Source: an uncultured Treponema sp.
GTDB lineage: Bacteria; Spirochaetota; Spirochaetia; Treponematales; Treponemataceae
Direction of reading: 5' to 3'
Assembly: GCA_947166355.1 (NCBI GenBank)
Contig: CAMVDX010000003.1
Coordinates: 124,001 to 188,000, forward strand
DNA length: 64,000 nt
Both the position numbers and the translations under genes were made by a program. Position 1 is the stretch's first letter. Each line of letters starts with the position of its first letter. Under the pieces are notes generated by a model, which saw only the letters and a program-made list of their open reading frames with translations, did no database searches and was not told the DNA's origin. Below, in pieces: positions 52,980 through 60,921 of the stretch.

Positions 52980-55382
52980 CTACTCGTCCGATGTTTTTCC
53001 CATCCGGTATTTAATGTCATAGTTAATAATATAATCTAATTCCTCTTGAGTAAACTTGTAATGCTGCGCGAGTAAAATATCTATTTTGTCTATTATGGCT
53101 TTTGACTTCTTTATGTAAAACTCATCATATTCGACTATACCGGTTGTTTTATACTTGTAAGTTTTTCTTTTTGAATTTTCAATTACATCTTTTGTAAGCT
53201 CTATATTTAATTTGCTTAATTCAGTTTTTTCTTTTTCATTTAAAGAAAGACGAAAGCTTGAAAGTTCTGAGGTATTAAGATTATAGCAGGATGAATGTGT
53301 AATCCACCAGATAAAAAATATGGAGCTGTTTAAAACTGCACAGCCACATTCTTTTTCAATTTCAGTATTGAAAAAAAACTTTTTTAAGTGAGAAGAAGTT
53401 TTCTGTCCGTCTCGTTCATTATAAAAATATGGTTCAAATGTAAGTGCACGAATCCAATTAATAGGAGCATCATAATACAGACAATAAAAATCACCTTCGT
53501 TCTTAAAAAATAAATCTTCTTTTTCCATTTTTTTTGCAATGCTTAGAAAGAGCGGGCTCGAAACTTTTGGAATTATATTATTATATTTGTAATCTTCAAT
53601 ATTGTTGTATTTTATAAGAGATGTGAAAAGATAAGGGCGTTCTTCAGAAAACCATCTGGTATATTTTGTAGAATAGCGGCCGGTGCCATTATTTGAAGCA
53701 AAAAAAATTGCAAGCCGGAATTTTACGCCTTCAAATAATATTTGGGGATTGGCGTCTGCACTTAAATTATAATGAAGATGAAAACTGAAGGTTTCATAAA
53801 ACTCAGTAACAAGAGTTTTCATTCTTTCTGTACTATGCCCGCTTAATGGAACAATCATTCCTATATAACCATTTTTAGAAAGAAGAGACTTTGATCTTTC
53901 CATTACATAAGCATATAAATTTCCACAGGAAAGAGTTTTATATCCTTGGATTTTATAATCATCTGAAACAGCTCTTTTTGTTTTTGGATTTTTCTTTGAA
54001 TATTCACAGTAAGGTGGATTACCAATAATAACATCAAACTTACCTGGACTTTTAGGTTCTGTCGCACTCCCTAAAAGGAAATTTTCACAAGTGATATTAA
54101 AATCAATATCAGAAATATATTCCAAGCCATTGTTCGGGAGATTTTTATCAGCATCAACAACAGACATAAGTTTTAGAAACAACTGGAGCTTTGCAATTTC
54201 TGTTGCTTCCTTCATAATATCTTTTCCATACAAATTATGAAGAATGATATTTTTGTAAATAAAATATTTTATATTTGAACGGTAATTTCTTTGTATTTCA
54301 TCTTTCAGTATTGGAAGTCTAGGTATACAAATTTCATATAATGGTTCTAGTATATAAAATGCAGCAAAAAGAAAAGCACCACTTCCACATGTTGGATCTA
54401 GTATGCTGATATTTTTTAAAGAGTCATAAAAGCAAGAGATGAATCTTTTGTTTGCAACAATTTCGTCATTCAAAAAATCATATATAAAAGAAGTAATATT
54501 TAAATTGTATATAACAAAATCATTAATGTGTGTAATTTCACCATTCTGAATTTTAGTTTTTATTTCATTATATCTGGTGCGACGTTCTATAACTTCACGC
54601 CAATTTTCTGTTGGTAATGCATATTCTTCATCTGCTGGCAGATTCCAGTCTTTTCGTCGTTCTAGTAAATTTGGTTTTGCAGTATCAAGACCTTTTGCAA
54701 TATTTTCTGGCAATGGAAGATTAACTCCTTTTTTAACGGAATCGTAAATATAACAATCGCTGGAAGTTTTCAAGAAATCCCAGATAAAGGACGTATCATC
54801 TCCATAACGTCGAATTGAATCTTTCAGAAGAAAAGGAAGAATACAATTTTTGCTTATATAGTTTGTGATATCTTCTTTTGTATAATATGCTCCCATATGG
54901 GAACGGTCATTTATATACTGCTCAAAAATATAACTAAAAACATCTGGCGTAATGATTTTTTCATCTGATACAGTTTCACTCTTTGGGGCACCTTCTGGAT
55001 TTAACTGCCATTTGTATTTATCAAAAAACTTAAAAAGTTTTTCGAATGCTTTATCTTCTATGTCAATATTAGAATACTTTTTTTCAAGCTGATGATAATC
55101 ATTCAGTCTGTTATGAAAAAATAGTAACAGAAATGATTTATAAAAACTGTTTCCTGCCTTATTTTTTTGATCCTGCTTATATTGAGCTAATTTATCGCCA
55201 AGAAAGTTAGAATTAAAATCAAAGAAATTCTTTTTCTGAATAAAATAACAGAAGATAAGGCGATTCATCATAATGCTGACATAACACTGTTTATCTTCGT
55301 TGTCATCAATTCCAGAAATATAAGCAGCGAATAATTCGTGCTGTTTTTTAAATTTTCTATAGTTTAGTTTTTTGACTTCCAT
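52980..55382 (-). CDS. Eco57I-type (type IIG-like) DNA methylase, apparently without nuclease domain
   Basis: 800 aa. SAM motif I is ILDPTCGSGAFLFAA and motif IV is VIIGNPPYCEY, giving an N6-adenine gamma-class enzyme with a C-terminal target-recognition domain (about 560-720). Type IIG/IIL enzymes normally carry an N-terminal PD-(D/E)XK nuclease and reach 1000-1200 aa. Here the protein begins directly with the helical linker (FAAYISGIDDNEDKQCYV), so it is a methylase only or a truncated restriction enzyme. No separate nuclease is adjacent. Confidence 0.85.
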   Translation of the reverse strand: MEVKKLNYRKFKKQHELFAAYISGIDDNEDKQCYVSIMMNRLIFCYFIQKKNFFDFNSNFLGDKLAQYKQDQKNKAGNSFYKSFLLLFFHNRLNDYHQLEKKYSNIDIEDKAFEKLFKFFDKYKWQLNPEGAPKSETVSDEKIITPDVFSYIFEQYINDRSHMGAYYTKEDITNYISKNCILPFLLKDSIRRYGDDTSFIWDFLKTSSDCYIYDSVKKGVNLPLPENIAKGLDTAKPNLLERRKDWNLPADEEYALPTENWREVIERRTRYNEIKTKIQNGEITHINDFVIYNLNITSFIYDFLNDEIVANKRFISCFYDSLKNISILDPTCGSGAFLFAAFYILEPLYEICIPRLPILKDEIQRNYRSNIKYFIYKNIILHNLYGKDIMKEATEIAKLQLFLKLMSVVDADKNLPNNGLEYISDIDFNITCENFLLGSATEPKSPGKFDVIIGNPPYCEYSKKNPKTKRAVSDDYKIQGYKTLSCGNLYAYVMERSKSLLSKNGYIGMIVPLSGHSTERMKTLVTEFYETFSFHLHYNLSADANPQILFEGVKFRLAIFFASNNGTGRYSTKYTRWFSEERPYLFTSLIKYNNIEDYKYNNIIPKVSSPLFLSIAKKMEKEDLFFKNEGDFYCLYYDAPINWIRALTFEPYFYNERDGQKTSSHLKKFFFNTEIEKECGCAVLNSSIFFIWWITHSSCYNLNTSELSSFRLSLNEKEKTELSKLNIELTKDVIENSKRKTYKYKTTGIVEYDEFYIKKSKAIIDKIDILLAQHYKFTQEELDYIINYDIKYRMGKTSDE

Positions 55383-55439
55383 GTTTTTGTAGCTCGAAAA
55401 ATATAAATTTAATTATAAATCATTATGAAGAACTCGAAT

Positions 55440-55658
55440 TTATTTCCTCGAAATTTCATCTCTACAAAACTGAATTCCAAGTTCATAATATTTTAGGATT
55501 TCTTCAAAGTCAGTTTCGTAATAACGATTCCGAAGATACATAAGATCCTCTTTTATAGCTTCCTGTACAGTTTCTTCCTGCTCTCGACCATAACCACAGC
55601 GGAAAGCGTCTGCTAAAGCAACTTCTGAAATTGATTCCATCTTTTCATCGTAAGTCAT
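55440..55658 (-). CDS. Small hypothetical protein
   Basis: 72 aa, helical, acidic, no membrane segment. It lies 10 nt after paralogue B and 57 nt before the methylase, all in one direction, so it is probably co-transcribed. Family not recognised. Confidence 0.65.
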   Translation of the reverse strand: MTYDEKMESISEVALADAFRCGYGREQEETVQEAIKEDLMYLRNRYYETDFEEILKYYELGIQFCRDEISRK

Positions 55659-55668
55659 AGTTTAATTA

Positions 55669-55932
55669 TTATAGATTCGGTAAAGCGGCTTCGGCCAGAC
55701 AGTCACCAAGGATGTCTTTGTATTCCTGATAACATTCCTGAACAAAATCTTTTATGAGATCTCGAACTTCACTTAAAGATGTGATTTTTCCTTCACATAT
55801 TTTTTGTGCACATTCTGTATAAAAGCTTTCTTTATCTTCATCTGAACACTGAAAATCTTCTTCAGTAATTTCCCAGCAAAAGTCTGAATCATATATTTCT
55901 TTCAACATTTCTTCGATTAATTCTTGTGACAT
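55669..55932 (-). CDS. Small acidic protein, paralogue B
   Basis: 87 aa, close paralogue of the product of 47646-47897. Both copies follow the bipartite element directly, and the upstream sequences (TTTCTCC/TTTCCTCC before CAT) are similar, so the whole module of element plus gene was duplicated. Function unknown. Confidence 0.75.
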   Translation of the reverse strand: MSQELIEEMLKEIYDSDFCWEITEEDFQCSDEDKESFYTECAQKICEGKITSLSEVRDLIKDFVQECYQEYKDILGDCLAEAALPNL

Positions 55933-55963
55933 TTGTTTCCTCCATAGTTTTTTTATAAGTTAA

Positions 55964-55997
55964 ATTATCATTAAATTTATGTGGGAACAGGGTGCAA
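55964..55997 (-). promoter_or_regulatory. Recurrent bipartite element, copy C
   Basis: Minus strand: TTGCAC, 22 nt (beginning CCTGTTCCCAC), GATAAT. It begins 12 nt after the stop of the 57-aa gene and lies 31 nt before the start of paralogue B. Confidence 0.7.
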
Positions 55998-56009
55998 TAA
56001 TTATTCTTA

Positions 56010-56183
56010 TTATTGCTCACGTTCAAAATCGTCAGCAATGAATTCTGCACTTTCGGCCCACATTCCGGATTGTGTGTTTTTTAACGCAGCGTAAGTTCTT
56101 GATTTATAAAAAAGCTTAAGCATTTCATCAAAAGACTTTCCTGCTTTATCAGCAAGAATCCTGACAACCTGCTCAACTTTCAT
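56010..56183 (-). CDS. 57-aa DUF3791-like small protein
   Basis: ATG at 56183 opens MKVEQVVRILADKAGKSFDE and ends FEREQ. Its helical pattern (MLKLFYKSRTYAAL) resembles DUF3791-type proteins, and it stands downstream of a DUF3791 gene and a DUF3990 remnant, as in the common DUF3791-DUF3990 modules. Possibly an antitoxin-like partner. Confidence 0.6.
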   Translation of the reverse strand: MKVEQVVRILADKAGKSFDEMLKLFYKSRTYAALKNTQSGMWAESAEFIADDFEREQ

Positions 56184-56231
56184 AAGAATATCAATTGTAA
56201 CATCCTGATTATTATATGTGAATGCGGCATC

Positions 56232-56354
56232 TTATACCTCTTTATCTTCTTTCCAGTGTAAACAATTCAGAGCTTTTTGTGTATGAAAGGAAATCTGATT
56301 ATTTACCTTAAAAAACGCTAGTTGTTCCAAGGCTTGTTCTGCTGTGTATAATTC
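56232..56354 (-). pseudogene. C-terminal remnant of a DUF3990-like gene
   Basis: Forty codons with no start, ending KVNNQISFHTQKALNCLHW plus a few residues. This tail resembles the end of DUF3990 proteins (ADP-ribosyltransferase-like). It follows the TAG of the DUF3791 gene in the same frame, which points to a deletion that removed the body of the gene. Confidence 0.5.
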
Positions 56355-56585
56355 CTATGCTGTTTCGTAGCGTTTCATTACATCTTCAACGAAGCCTACA
56401 GTTTCTTCTAAGGGCTGAGTATGGAGTGCTTCATATTCATTGCGAATTAAGGAAAGCATATTGTTTGCCTGAAATTTTTCAAAAACTTCGGATTCGGACA
56501 TATTATGATTTTCTGCATATCCTTGAATTGCAGTTACAACGAGAAGATTTTTGTCCATTTCTGTCTGTGAAATTGAAGTTTTCAA
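56355..56585 (-). CDS. DUF3791-family protein
   Basis: 76 aa: DKNLLVVTAIQGYAENHNMS, then EALHTQPLEETVGFVEDVM, matching the short helical DUF3791 pattern with the LHT motif. Usually encoded next to DUF3990 toxins-like genes; here only the tail of that partner is left. Ends with TAG, after which the frame continues into the remnant. Confidence 0.7.
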   Translation of the reverse strand: MKTSISQTEMDKNLLVVTAIQGYAENHNMSESEVFEKFQANNMLSLIRNEYEALHTQPLEETVGFVEDVMKRYETA

Positions 56586-56689
56586 AATATTCCTCCAACA
56601 ACTATATTATAACACATTTTTGGAAAAATTGTTTACTGGAAAATTATTCCGTTGCTGAAATAGGCAATTTTGAACTCCTGGAAACTGAA

Positions 56690-58444
56690 TTAATTTTTCT
56701 TTTTTAATTCTTCCAGTTTTTCTTTTGCATATTCATTGCCTTTTGCTGCGAATAATTTGCAGAGTTCAAGACTAAAATCAGATTTGCCTTCATCTTCCAA
56801 ATTAGAAATAATTTGCTCTAATTCATAAACATCATTATTAACAAATTTTTCATACCACTCACAGGCTTTTTGGAGTTCTCCATTTTTAAAATATAATTCT
56901 GGTATTTCATCAAAATATCCAAAATAATCATAGTCTTCTAGTAACGCATAATCATCTTCTGATTCACAATCGTCATTAATTGCATATTCGAACCATTCTT
57001 CTGCCTGTTTTTTATCTTGCTTTACGCCTTTTCCTTCGTAATATATTTTACCAAGTTCTATCGCGGCAGAAACTATTCCATTATTTAAGGCAAGCTTAAA
57101 ATATTCAATGGCTTTTGTAAAATTTTGTACTGCACTATCTTTAGTGTAAAAAAGACCTGTTATGAATTGTGCGTTTCCTAATTCATCTTCATAACAACTA
57201 TCGCTGTTTATAAAAAGCTCTAGATATTTTATAGACTTTTCATAATCTTCATTTTCGTAATAAACATTTACAATATCGTAAATAAAATCATCAGCTTCAC
57301 ATCCATCATTTATAGCTACAGCAAAGCACTCTTCTGCTTTTGTCTTGTCTTGTGTACAACCTCTTCCTAGATAATACTGTATTCCAAGTTTATATGCTGC
57401 ATACATATCACTATTTTCTTCAAAACAACGCTTATACCACTTAAAGGATTTATCAAAGTCATCTTGGTCTGAATAAAAGTACCCTATATTATACATAGAA
57501 TTGCCATCTATCGCATATTGTTTGAACAATTCTTCGGCTTTAGCCTTATCTTGTGTACAATCATCCCCGCAATATAATCTTTTTCCTAACTCGAAATAAA
57601 ATTCATTACCGGCAAATTTACAGGATTTTTCTAGATAGAAATCATAATCTTCTGTTGGTAGCTTATCACAATAGATTAGAAAGTTAAAGGAAATTTCTTG
57701 ATCTAAGGTAATATTTTGTTTGTCACTATTATATCTTGATTGAAAATCTAAGAGTGAACGTAAGTCATCGGAAAGTTCAAGATCTAAATATCTATCTAAA
57801 TATTCTATTTGTGTAGAAGTATATTCATAATCTTTGCCTAAATTCTCATATCCCTGTAAATTATTATCCTTAATAATCTTTTTTATTTTGCTGAGCATTT
57901 CCGATGGTTCAAAAAAATGCTTCAGATCATAAAAATCTTTTATCCAATAATCATTGAAATTATTATCCTTGCGAATATTTATAGCTATATCATCAAACAA
58001 AGGAATATTATCAAAACAAAATAAAGAAATCAGAAGCTTGTCTTTAAAAGCAGAATCTGTTGTTAAAACATACTTTGAATTTTCAGCAAAGTTAACCGTG
58101 AATAGTATCTGAACATCTTCTGTATTTATGCCAGCTTTTTGTGCTAATATTTCAGCAAGGCAAAACGCAACTTCTGGCGCAGGATACCAGCCCCCGGAAT
58201 ACCAAAGTTCAGCTTCTGTATAATTTTCATAAGTTGTAATTTTAGATACTGGTGGAAGTTTGCAGTCTGTTTCGTCTGTAAAACACGAATCTTCTATCCG
58301 ATATTCTTGAAACAAATCTTCTGAAGTATTTAGAAGATATTCATACAAATTATCATCTATAAGTTCTTTGTCTTTTTGCCATTGTTCAAAAAACTCTTTT
58401 TTGCTGCTTCTGAAAATGCATTTTGTAGGTACGTAGTTTGCCAT
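56690..58444 (-). CDS. Sel1-repeat protein with shared N-terminal domain, copy 2
   Basis: 584 aa. The N-terminal domain (residues 1-265) is very similar to copy 1 (MANYVPTKCIFRSSKKEFFE). Sel1 repeats with the motif KAEEWF/CTQDKTKAEECF follow up to the end, which is LEELKKKN. ATG at 58444 is chosen because a clear promoter (TTGCGA-17-TATAAT) overlaps the alternative upstream start, and GGGAGC precedes the ATG. Confidence 0.87.
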   Translation of the reverse strand: MANYVPTKCIFRSSKKEFFEQWQKDKELIDDNLYEYLLNTSEDLFQEYRIEDSCFTDETDCKLPPVSKITTYENYTEAELWYSGGWYPAPEVAFCLAEILAQKAGINTEDVQILFTVNFAENSKYVLTTDSAFKDKLLISLFCFDNIPLFDDIAINIRKDNNFNDYWIKDFYDLKHFFEPSEMLSKIKKIIKDNNLQGYENLGKDYEYTSTQIEYLDRYLDLELSDDLRSLLDFQSRYNSDKQNITLDQEISFNFLIYCDKLPTEDYDFYLEKSCKFAGNEFYFELGKRLYCGDDCTQDKAKAEELFKQYAIDGNSMYNIGYFYSDQDDFDKSFKWYKRCFEENSDMYAAYKLGIQYYLGRGCTQDKTKAEECFAVAINDGCEADDFIYDIVNVYYENEDYEKSIKYLELFINSDSCYEDELGNAQFITGLFYTKDSAVQNFTKAIEYFKLALNNGIVSAAIELGKIYYEGKGVKQDKKQAEEWFEYAINDDCESEDDYALLEDYDYFGYFDEIPELYFKNGELQKACEWYEKFVNNDVYELEQIISNLEDEGKSDFSLELCKLFAAKGNEYAKEKLEELKKKN

Positions 58445-58475
58445 TTTTAGCTCCCAAACATTAATTTTATATTTT

Positions 58476-58504
58476 ATTATAAATCCAAAAGTTTCAATTC
58501 GCAA
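58476..58504 (-). promoter_or_regulatory. Promoter of Sel1 copy 2
   Basis: Minus strand: TTGCGA (58499-58504), 17 nt, TATAAT (58476-58481), 31 nt before the ATG. Confidence 0.75.
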
Positions 58505-58530
58505 AGTAAAGCCCGTTGCTGAATAAAGTC

Positions 58531-58650
58531 CAGCGCAGTCACGGCGTGTGAGATGTTATGATTTAATTTGAGACGCCGTGACTGTGTGAGATAACCGCTG
58601 TTCTTTATGAGGTTAAAATATCATCTGATTTTTGTGGGAACAGGGTGCAA
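58531..58650 (-). repeat. Large imperfect inverted repeat and bipartite element, copy D
   Basis: CAGCG/CGCTG (58531, 58596) outside and AGTCACGGCGT/ACGCCGTGACT (58537-58547, 58573-58583) inside, with a 12-nt bulge GTGTGAGATAAC. The bipartite element follows: TTGCAC at 58645-58650, 22 nt, GATATT at 58617-58622 (complement strand). The same layout as copy B. Confidence 0.8.
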
Positions 58651-58671
58651 TATTTTCTACTGGTATGAAAC

Positions 58672-58869
58672 TCATTTTGTTTCGATTGCAGAAAAATTGT
58701 TCCAATTGTTGATTATATCAGGAATACATTTTAAGAACATTTTGTTAAATGTATCGCGTTCCTATTTTGAATATTGTGGTACTGAAAGAGGCTTTGCGTT
58801 ACAAATTCTATTATACGCTTCTTTACCTGATTTACCTGAAAGAATAAAAACATCAGGTTTTCCAAGCAT
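58672..58869 (-). pseudogene. Small gene interrupted by an in-frame TAG
   Basis: GGGAGG precedes ATG 58869; 35 codons (MLGKPDVFILSGKSGKEAYN...) reach TAG at 58762-58764, and the same frame continues for 29 codons (ERDTFNKMFLKCIPDIINNW...) to TGA. Read through, it is a 65-residue protein. The end lies 21 nt before the bipartite element, as for intact genes of the island. Family not recognised. Confidence 0.5.
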
Positions 58870-58942
58870 TGCATTACCTCCCTATTACTCAAAAGAATTG
58901 TTAATAATTATTATTGTTTCCTTAATTCTACTTTTTTAATAC

Positions 58943-59092
58943 TTATAAGTTCTGAAAATCAATATTTTCTTGAGCCTCTTGATTTAATCTTTCAGAATTT
59001 TCATTGATAATTTCTATATCATGTAAATCACGAAGTAATCGGTGTCTTTTTAAAATATTTACAAGAGTTAAGAACTTATAAATTAAACTCAT
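58943..59092 (-). CDS. 49-aa hypothetical protein
   Basis: MSLIYKFLTLVNILKRHRLL followed by a charged helix (NENSERLNQEAQENID). No good ribosome binding site. It may be co-transcribed with the small gene downstream. Weakly supported. Confidence 0.4.
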   Translation of the reverse strand: MSLIYKFLTLVNILKRHRLLRDLHDIEIINENSERLNQEAQENIDFQNL

Positions 59093-59122
59093 ATGAATTA
59101 TTCAATTAAAATATAACACTGC

Positions 59123-59150
59123 AAAAAAATGGCGAGGAAGAACTCGCCGG
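59123..59150 (-). terminator. Intrinsic terminator after the Rpn gene
   Basis: On the minus strand, GGCGAG-ttcttc-CTCGCC followed by A and seven T residues. A second GC-rich stem (GGCC-gcaa-GGCC) precedes it, directly after the Rpn stop. Confidence 0.85.
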
Positions 59151-59184
59151 TAGATGACCCAGGGCCTTGCGGCCAGCTCAATAA

Positions 59185-60033
59185 TTAAGCCTGTACAGGC
59201 ACTTTAGCTGCAATTTTTTTAATCTCTTCAACTGGAAGTTTTACCCAAGCTGCAATCTGCTCAAGGGTTCCAGCTTTTGATTCAATGAGATTCCGAATTA
59301 TTTCTTCTTTTCCTTCATTTACGAAACCTTGTACAATATCGCACATAGTAATACCTCCTCGCTTATTTAAGATAGTTTCATTATAAGCCTTTTCAAAATA
59401 TTTGTCACCTGTTAATGCTGTAAACATTTTTGACAATTCATCGGCGTGTTTTATTTCTTCGTCTGTTGGAACGTAGCTGTTGTTCAGTCTTTTTGCGCGA
59501 AAATACTGAGCAACAAATTTAAAATCACTCTGGAACATATTAACAGTTTCTTCATCGAGCCAGGCGATTTCAAAAACGTTTATCTTATAGTCATTTACAA
59601 ATGGTTTAAGTTCTTCTGTAACATAAAAACAGTTATAAAGATTTTTTGGTGCTGTCCAGCGTTCTTTGTAACCAAAATACAATACAAGAGTCGCAACTGG
59701 ATAATTCTTTTGAAGATCTTTATCAAGAAGCTGTTTTTTATATGATGCACCATCGTAGCTGATTACGCGAAGTGGCATTTTATAATCTTGAACAGTTTGA
59801 TTTTCAAAGCCAAGAATTGAGATCCGGACTTCCCCGTTTTTCCAAAGTTTTGAAACATCGCGTTCCTGCTCGTGTAATTGTCCATCTGTCTTGAATTGAC
59901 TGTCTTTAGTATCAGCTTCAAGTTCATTCTCTTTCATGAGGCGTTGGCCTTTAAACAAGAGAACATTTACAATGTCGGCAAAAACATCATTCAATGCTTC
60001 AAGATGTTTTTCTGCTATATCCTTTTCACCCAT
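59185..60033 (-). CDS. Rpn-family recombination-promoting nuclease / PD-(D/E)XK transposase-like protein
   Basis: 282 aa. The N-terminal PD-(D/E)XK fold includes NDVFADIVNVLLF and the core ILGFENQTVQDYKMPLRV (E-x-Q form of the catalytic motif). A helical middle domain follows (DEEIKHADELSKMFTALTGD), then the usual C-terminal ending with VNEGKEEIIRNLIESKAGTLEQIA. Rpn proteins cut DNA and promote RecA-independent recombination in E. coli; whether this one does is unknown. Complete. Confidence 0.85.
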   Translation of the reverse strand: MGEKDIAEKHLEALNDVFADIVNVLLFKGQRLMKENELEADTKDSQFKTDGQLHEQERDVSKLWKNGEVRISILGFENQTVQDYKMPLRVISYDGASYKKQLLDKDLQKNYPVATLVLYFGYKERWTAPKNLYNCFYVTEELKPFVNDYKINVFEIAWLDEETVNMFQSDFKFVAQYFRAKRLNNSYVPTDEEIKHADELSKMFTALTGDKYFEKAYNETILNKRGGITMCDIVQGFVNEGKEEIIRNLIESKAGTLEQIAAWVKLPVEEIKKIAAKVPVQA

Positions 60034-60161
60034 AATTTAAATATAATAATTTTTGTCTGTAATGTATACAGAAACTTGTTCAGCATTAAAACAATTATTC
60101 GGAAGACTCTAGTACAGAAAGGTAAAACTTGATTCGGAACAGCTGTTCTTTATGAGGTAAA

Positions 60162-60195
60162 ATTATCGTTTGTTTTTTATGTGAGCAGGGAGCAA
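60162..60195 (-). promoter_or_regulatory. Recurrent bipartite element, copy E
   Basis: Minus strand: TTGCTC, 22 nt (beginning CCTGCTCAC), GATAAT. A small palindrome, GGAACAGCTGTTCTT, takes the place of the large inverted repeat. The Rpn gene starts about 130 nt further on. Confidence 0.65.
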
Positions 60196-60211
60196 TAATT
60201 CAAATGCTTCC

Positions 60212-60562
60212 TTGACAGATAAGGCAACATTGCCTATCTTTGTTTTTATGAACGATTTTTTCCAGCAAATGGGCGCGGTTTTTTCTAGCGTTTCAGGCAG
60301 CGAAAGCAAGCCTGTTAGAATCCATACCGGTAACTGGGGCTGTGGAGCCTTTGAAAACAACCTTACAGTTTCATATCTGGTGCAGCTTATTGCGGGTAGC
60401 TTTGCAAAAACCGGAACTTTGATTTTTCACGCTCCAGATAAGCCTACGCTGCAAAAAGCAATAGATCTGATTTCTATCCTACCGTCAAAACTTACATTTT
60501 CCCAGGCAGTTGATTTTCTTTTTGATCAAGGCCTGTACTGGAATGAAAGCGACGGAGAATAA
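60212..60562 (+). pseudogene. C-terminal fragment of a poly(ADP-ribose) glycohydrolase-like protein
   Basis: 116 aa containing IHTGNWGCGAFENN, the conserved C-terminal segment of PARG catalytic domains. The upstream GGG...QEE catalytic loop is missing. The reading begins at a TTG without a ribosome binding site, immediately next to element E, and an in-frame stop lies just before. Most likely a gene cut by the recombination that placed element E. It is opposite in direction to its neighbours. Confidence 0.6.
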
Positions 60563-60570
60563 TTTAGAAC

Positions 60571-60759
60571 TTACAGATTTCCTTTACTAGCGTCATCCAG
60601 AGCCCAGAAAAAGCCGAAGAAAAATCCGCCAGCCAGGCCACAACCTAAAGGATCTTCATCTGCACCCCACATCCATTCCGGCGGGATAATTTGAATTACA
60701 AAAAATAATATTATGGAAAGTATAATTCCGACAATTAACCATCTTTTTAGAAATCTCAT
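60571..60759 (-). CDS. Small inner-membrane protein
   Basis: 62 aa: MRFLKRWLIVGIILSIILFF gives one N-terminal membrane helix, and a Gly/Ala/Phe-rich second helix ends it (GLAGGFFFGFFWALDD). ATG at 60759 is chosen for its perfect AGGAGG. A longer reading would start inside inverted repeat F. Function unknown. Confidence 0.7.
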   Translation of the reverse strand: MRFLKRWLIVGIILSIILFFVIQIIPPEWMWGADEDPLGCGLAGGFFFGFFWALDDASKGNL

Positions 60760-60780
60760 ATTTTGCCTCCTGAAGAAAAA

Positions 60781-60903
60781 AACAGCACAATCCACGGCAG
60801 CGTTTTTTTTGTGAGGGGTGTTTGCAACCGTGGATTGTATGAGGTGGCTGCTGTTCTTTATGAGGATAAATTATCGTTTATTTTTTTTGTGAGCAGGGTG
60901 CAA
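60781..60903 (-). repeat. Large imperfect inverted repeat and bipartite element, copy F
   Basis: AACAGC/GCTGTT (60781-60786, 60850-60855) outside and AATCCACGG/CCGTGGATT (60789-60797, 60828-60836) inside, with a bulge containing GAGGTGG. On the minus strand the stem is followed by a T-run, so it could also terminate. The bipartite element follows: TTGCAC at 60898-60903, 22 nt, GATAAT at 60870-60875. Confidence 0.8.
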
Positions 60904-60921
60904 TTTTGAATAAACGTAAAT

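Noticed and set aside
58607..58939. Plus-strand 110-aa open frame
   Set aside because: No ribosome binding site, begins inside the bipartite element, and the minus strand holds a better candidate with GGGAGG (58672-58869).
46785..60903. Reading the TTGCAC...GATAAT elements as ordinary sigma-70 promoters
   Set aside because: The spacer is 22 nt in every copy. The LRR and Sel1 genes have separate, better promoters (TTGCAA-17-TATAAT and TTGCGA-17-TATAAT) between the element and the gene. In copies A and C the element may still overlap a promoter, so only the general claim is rejected.
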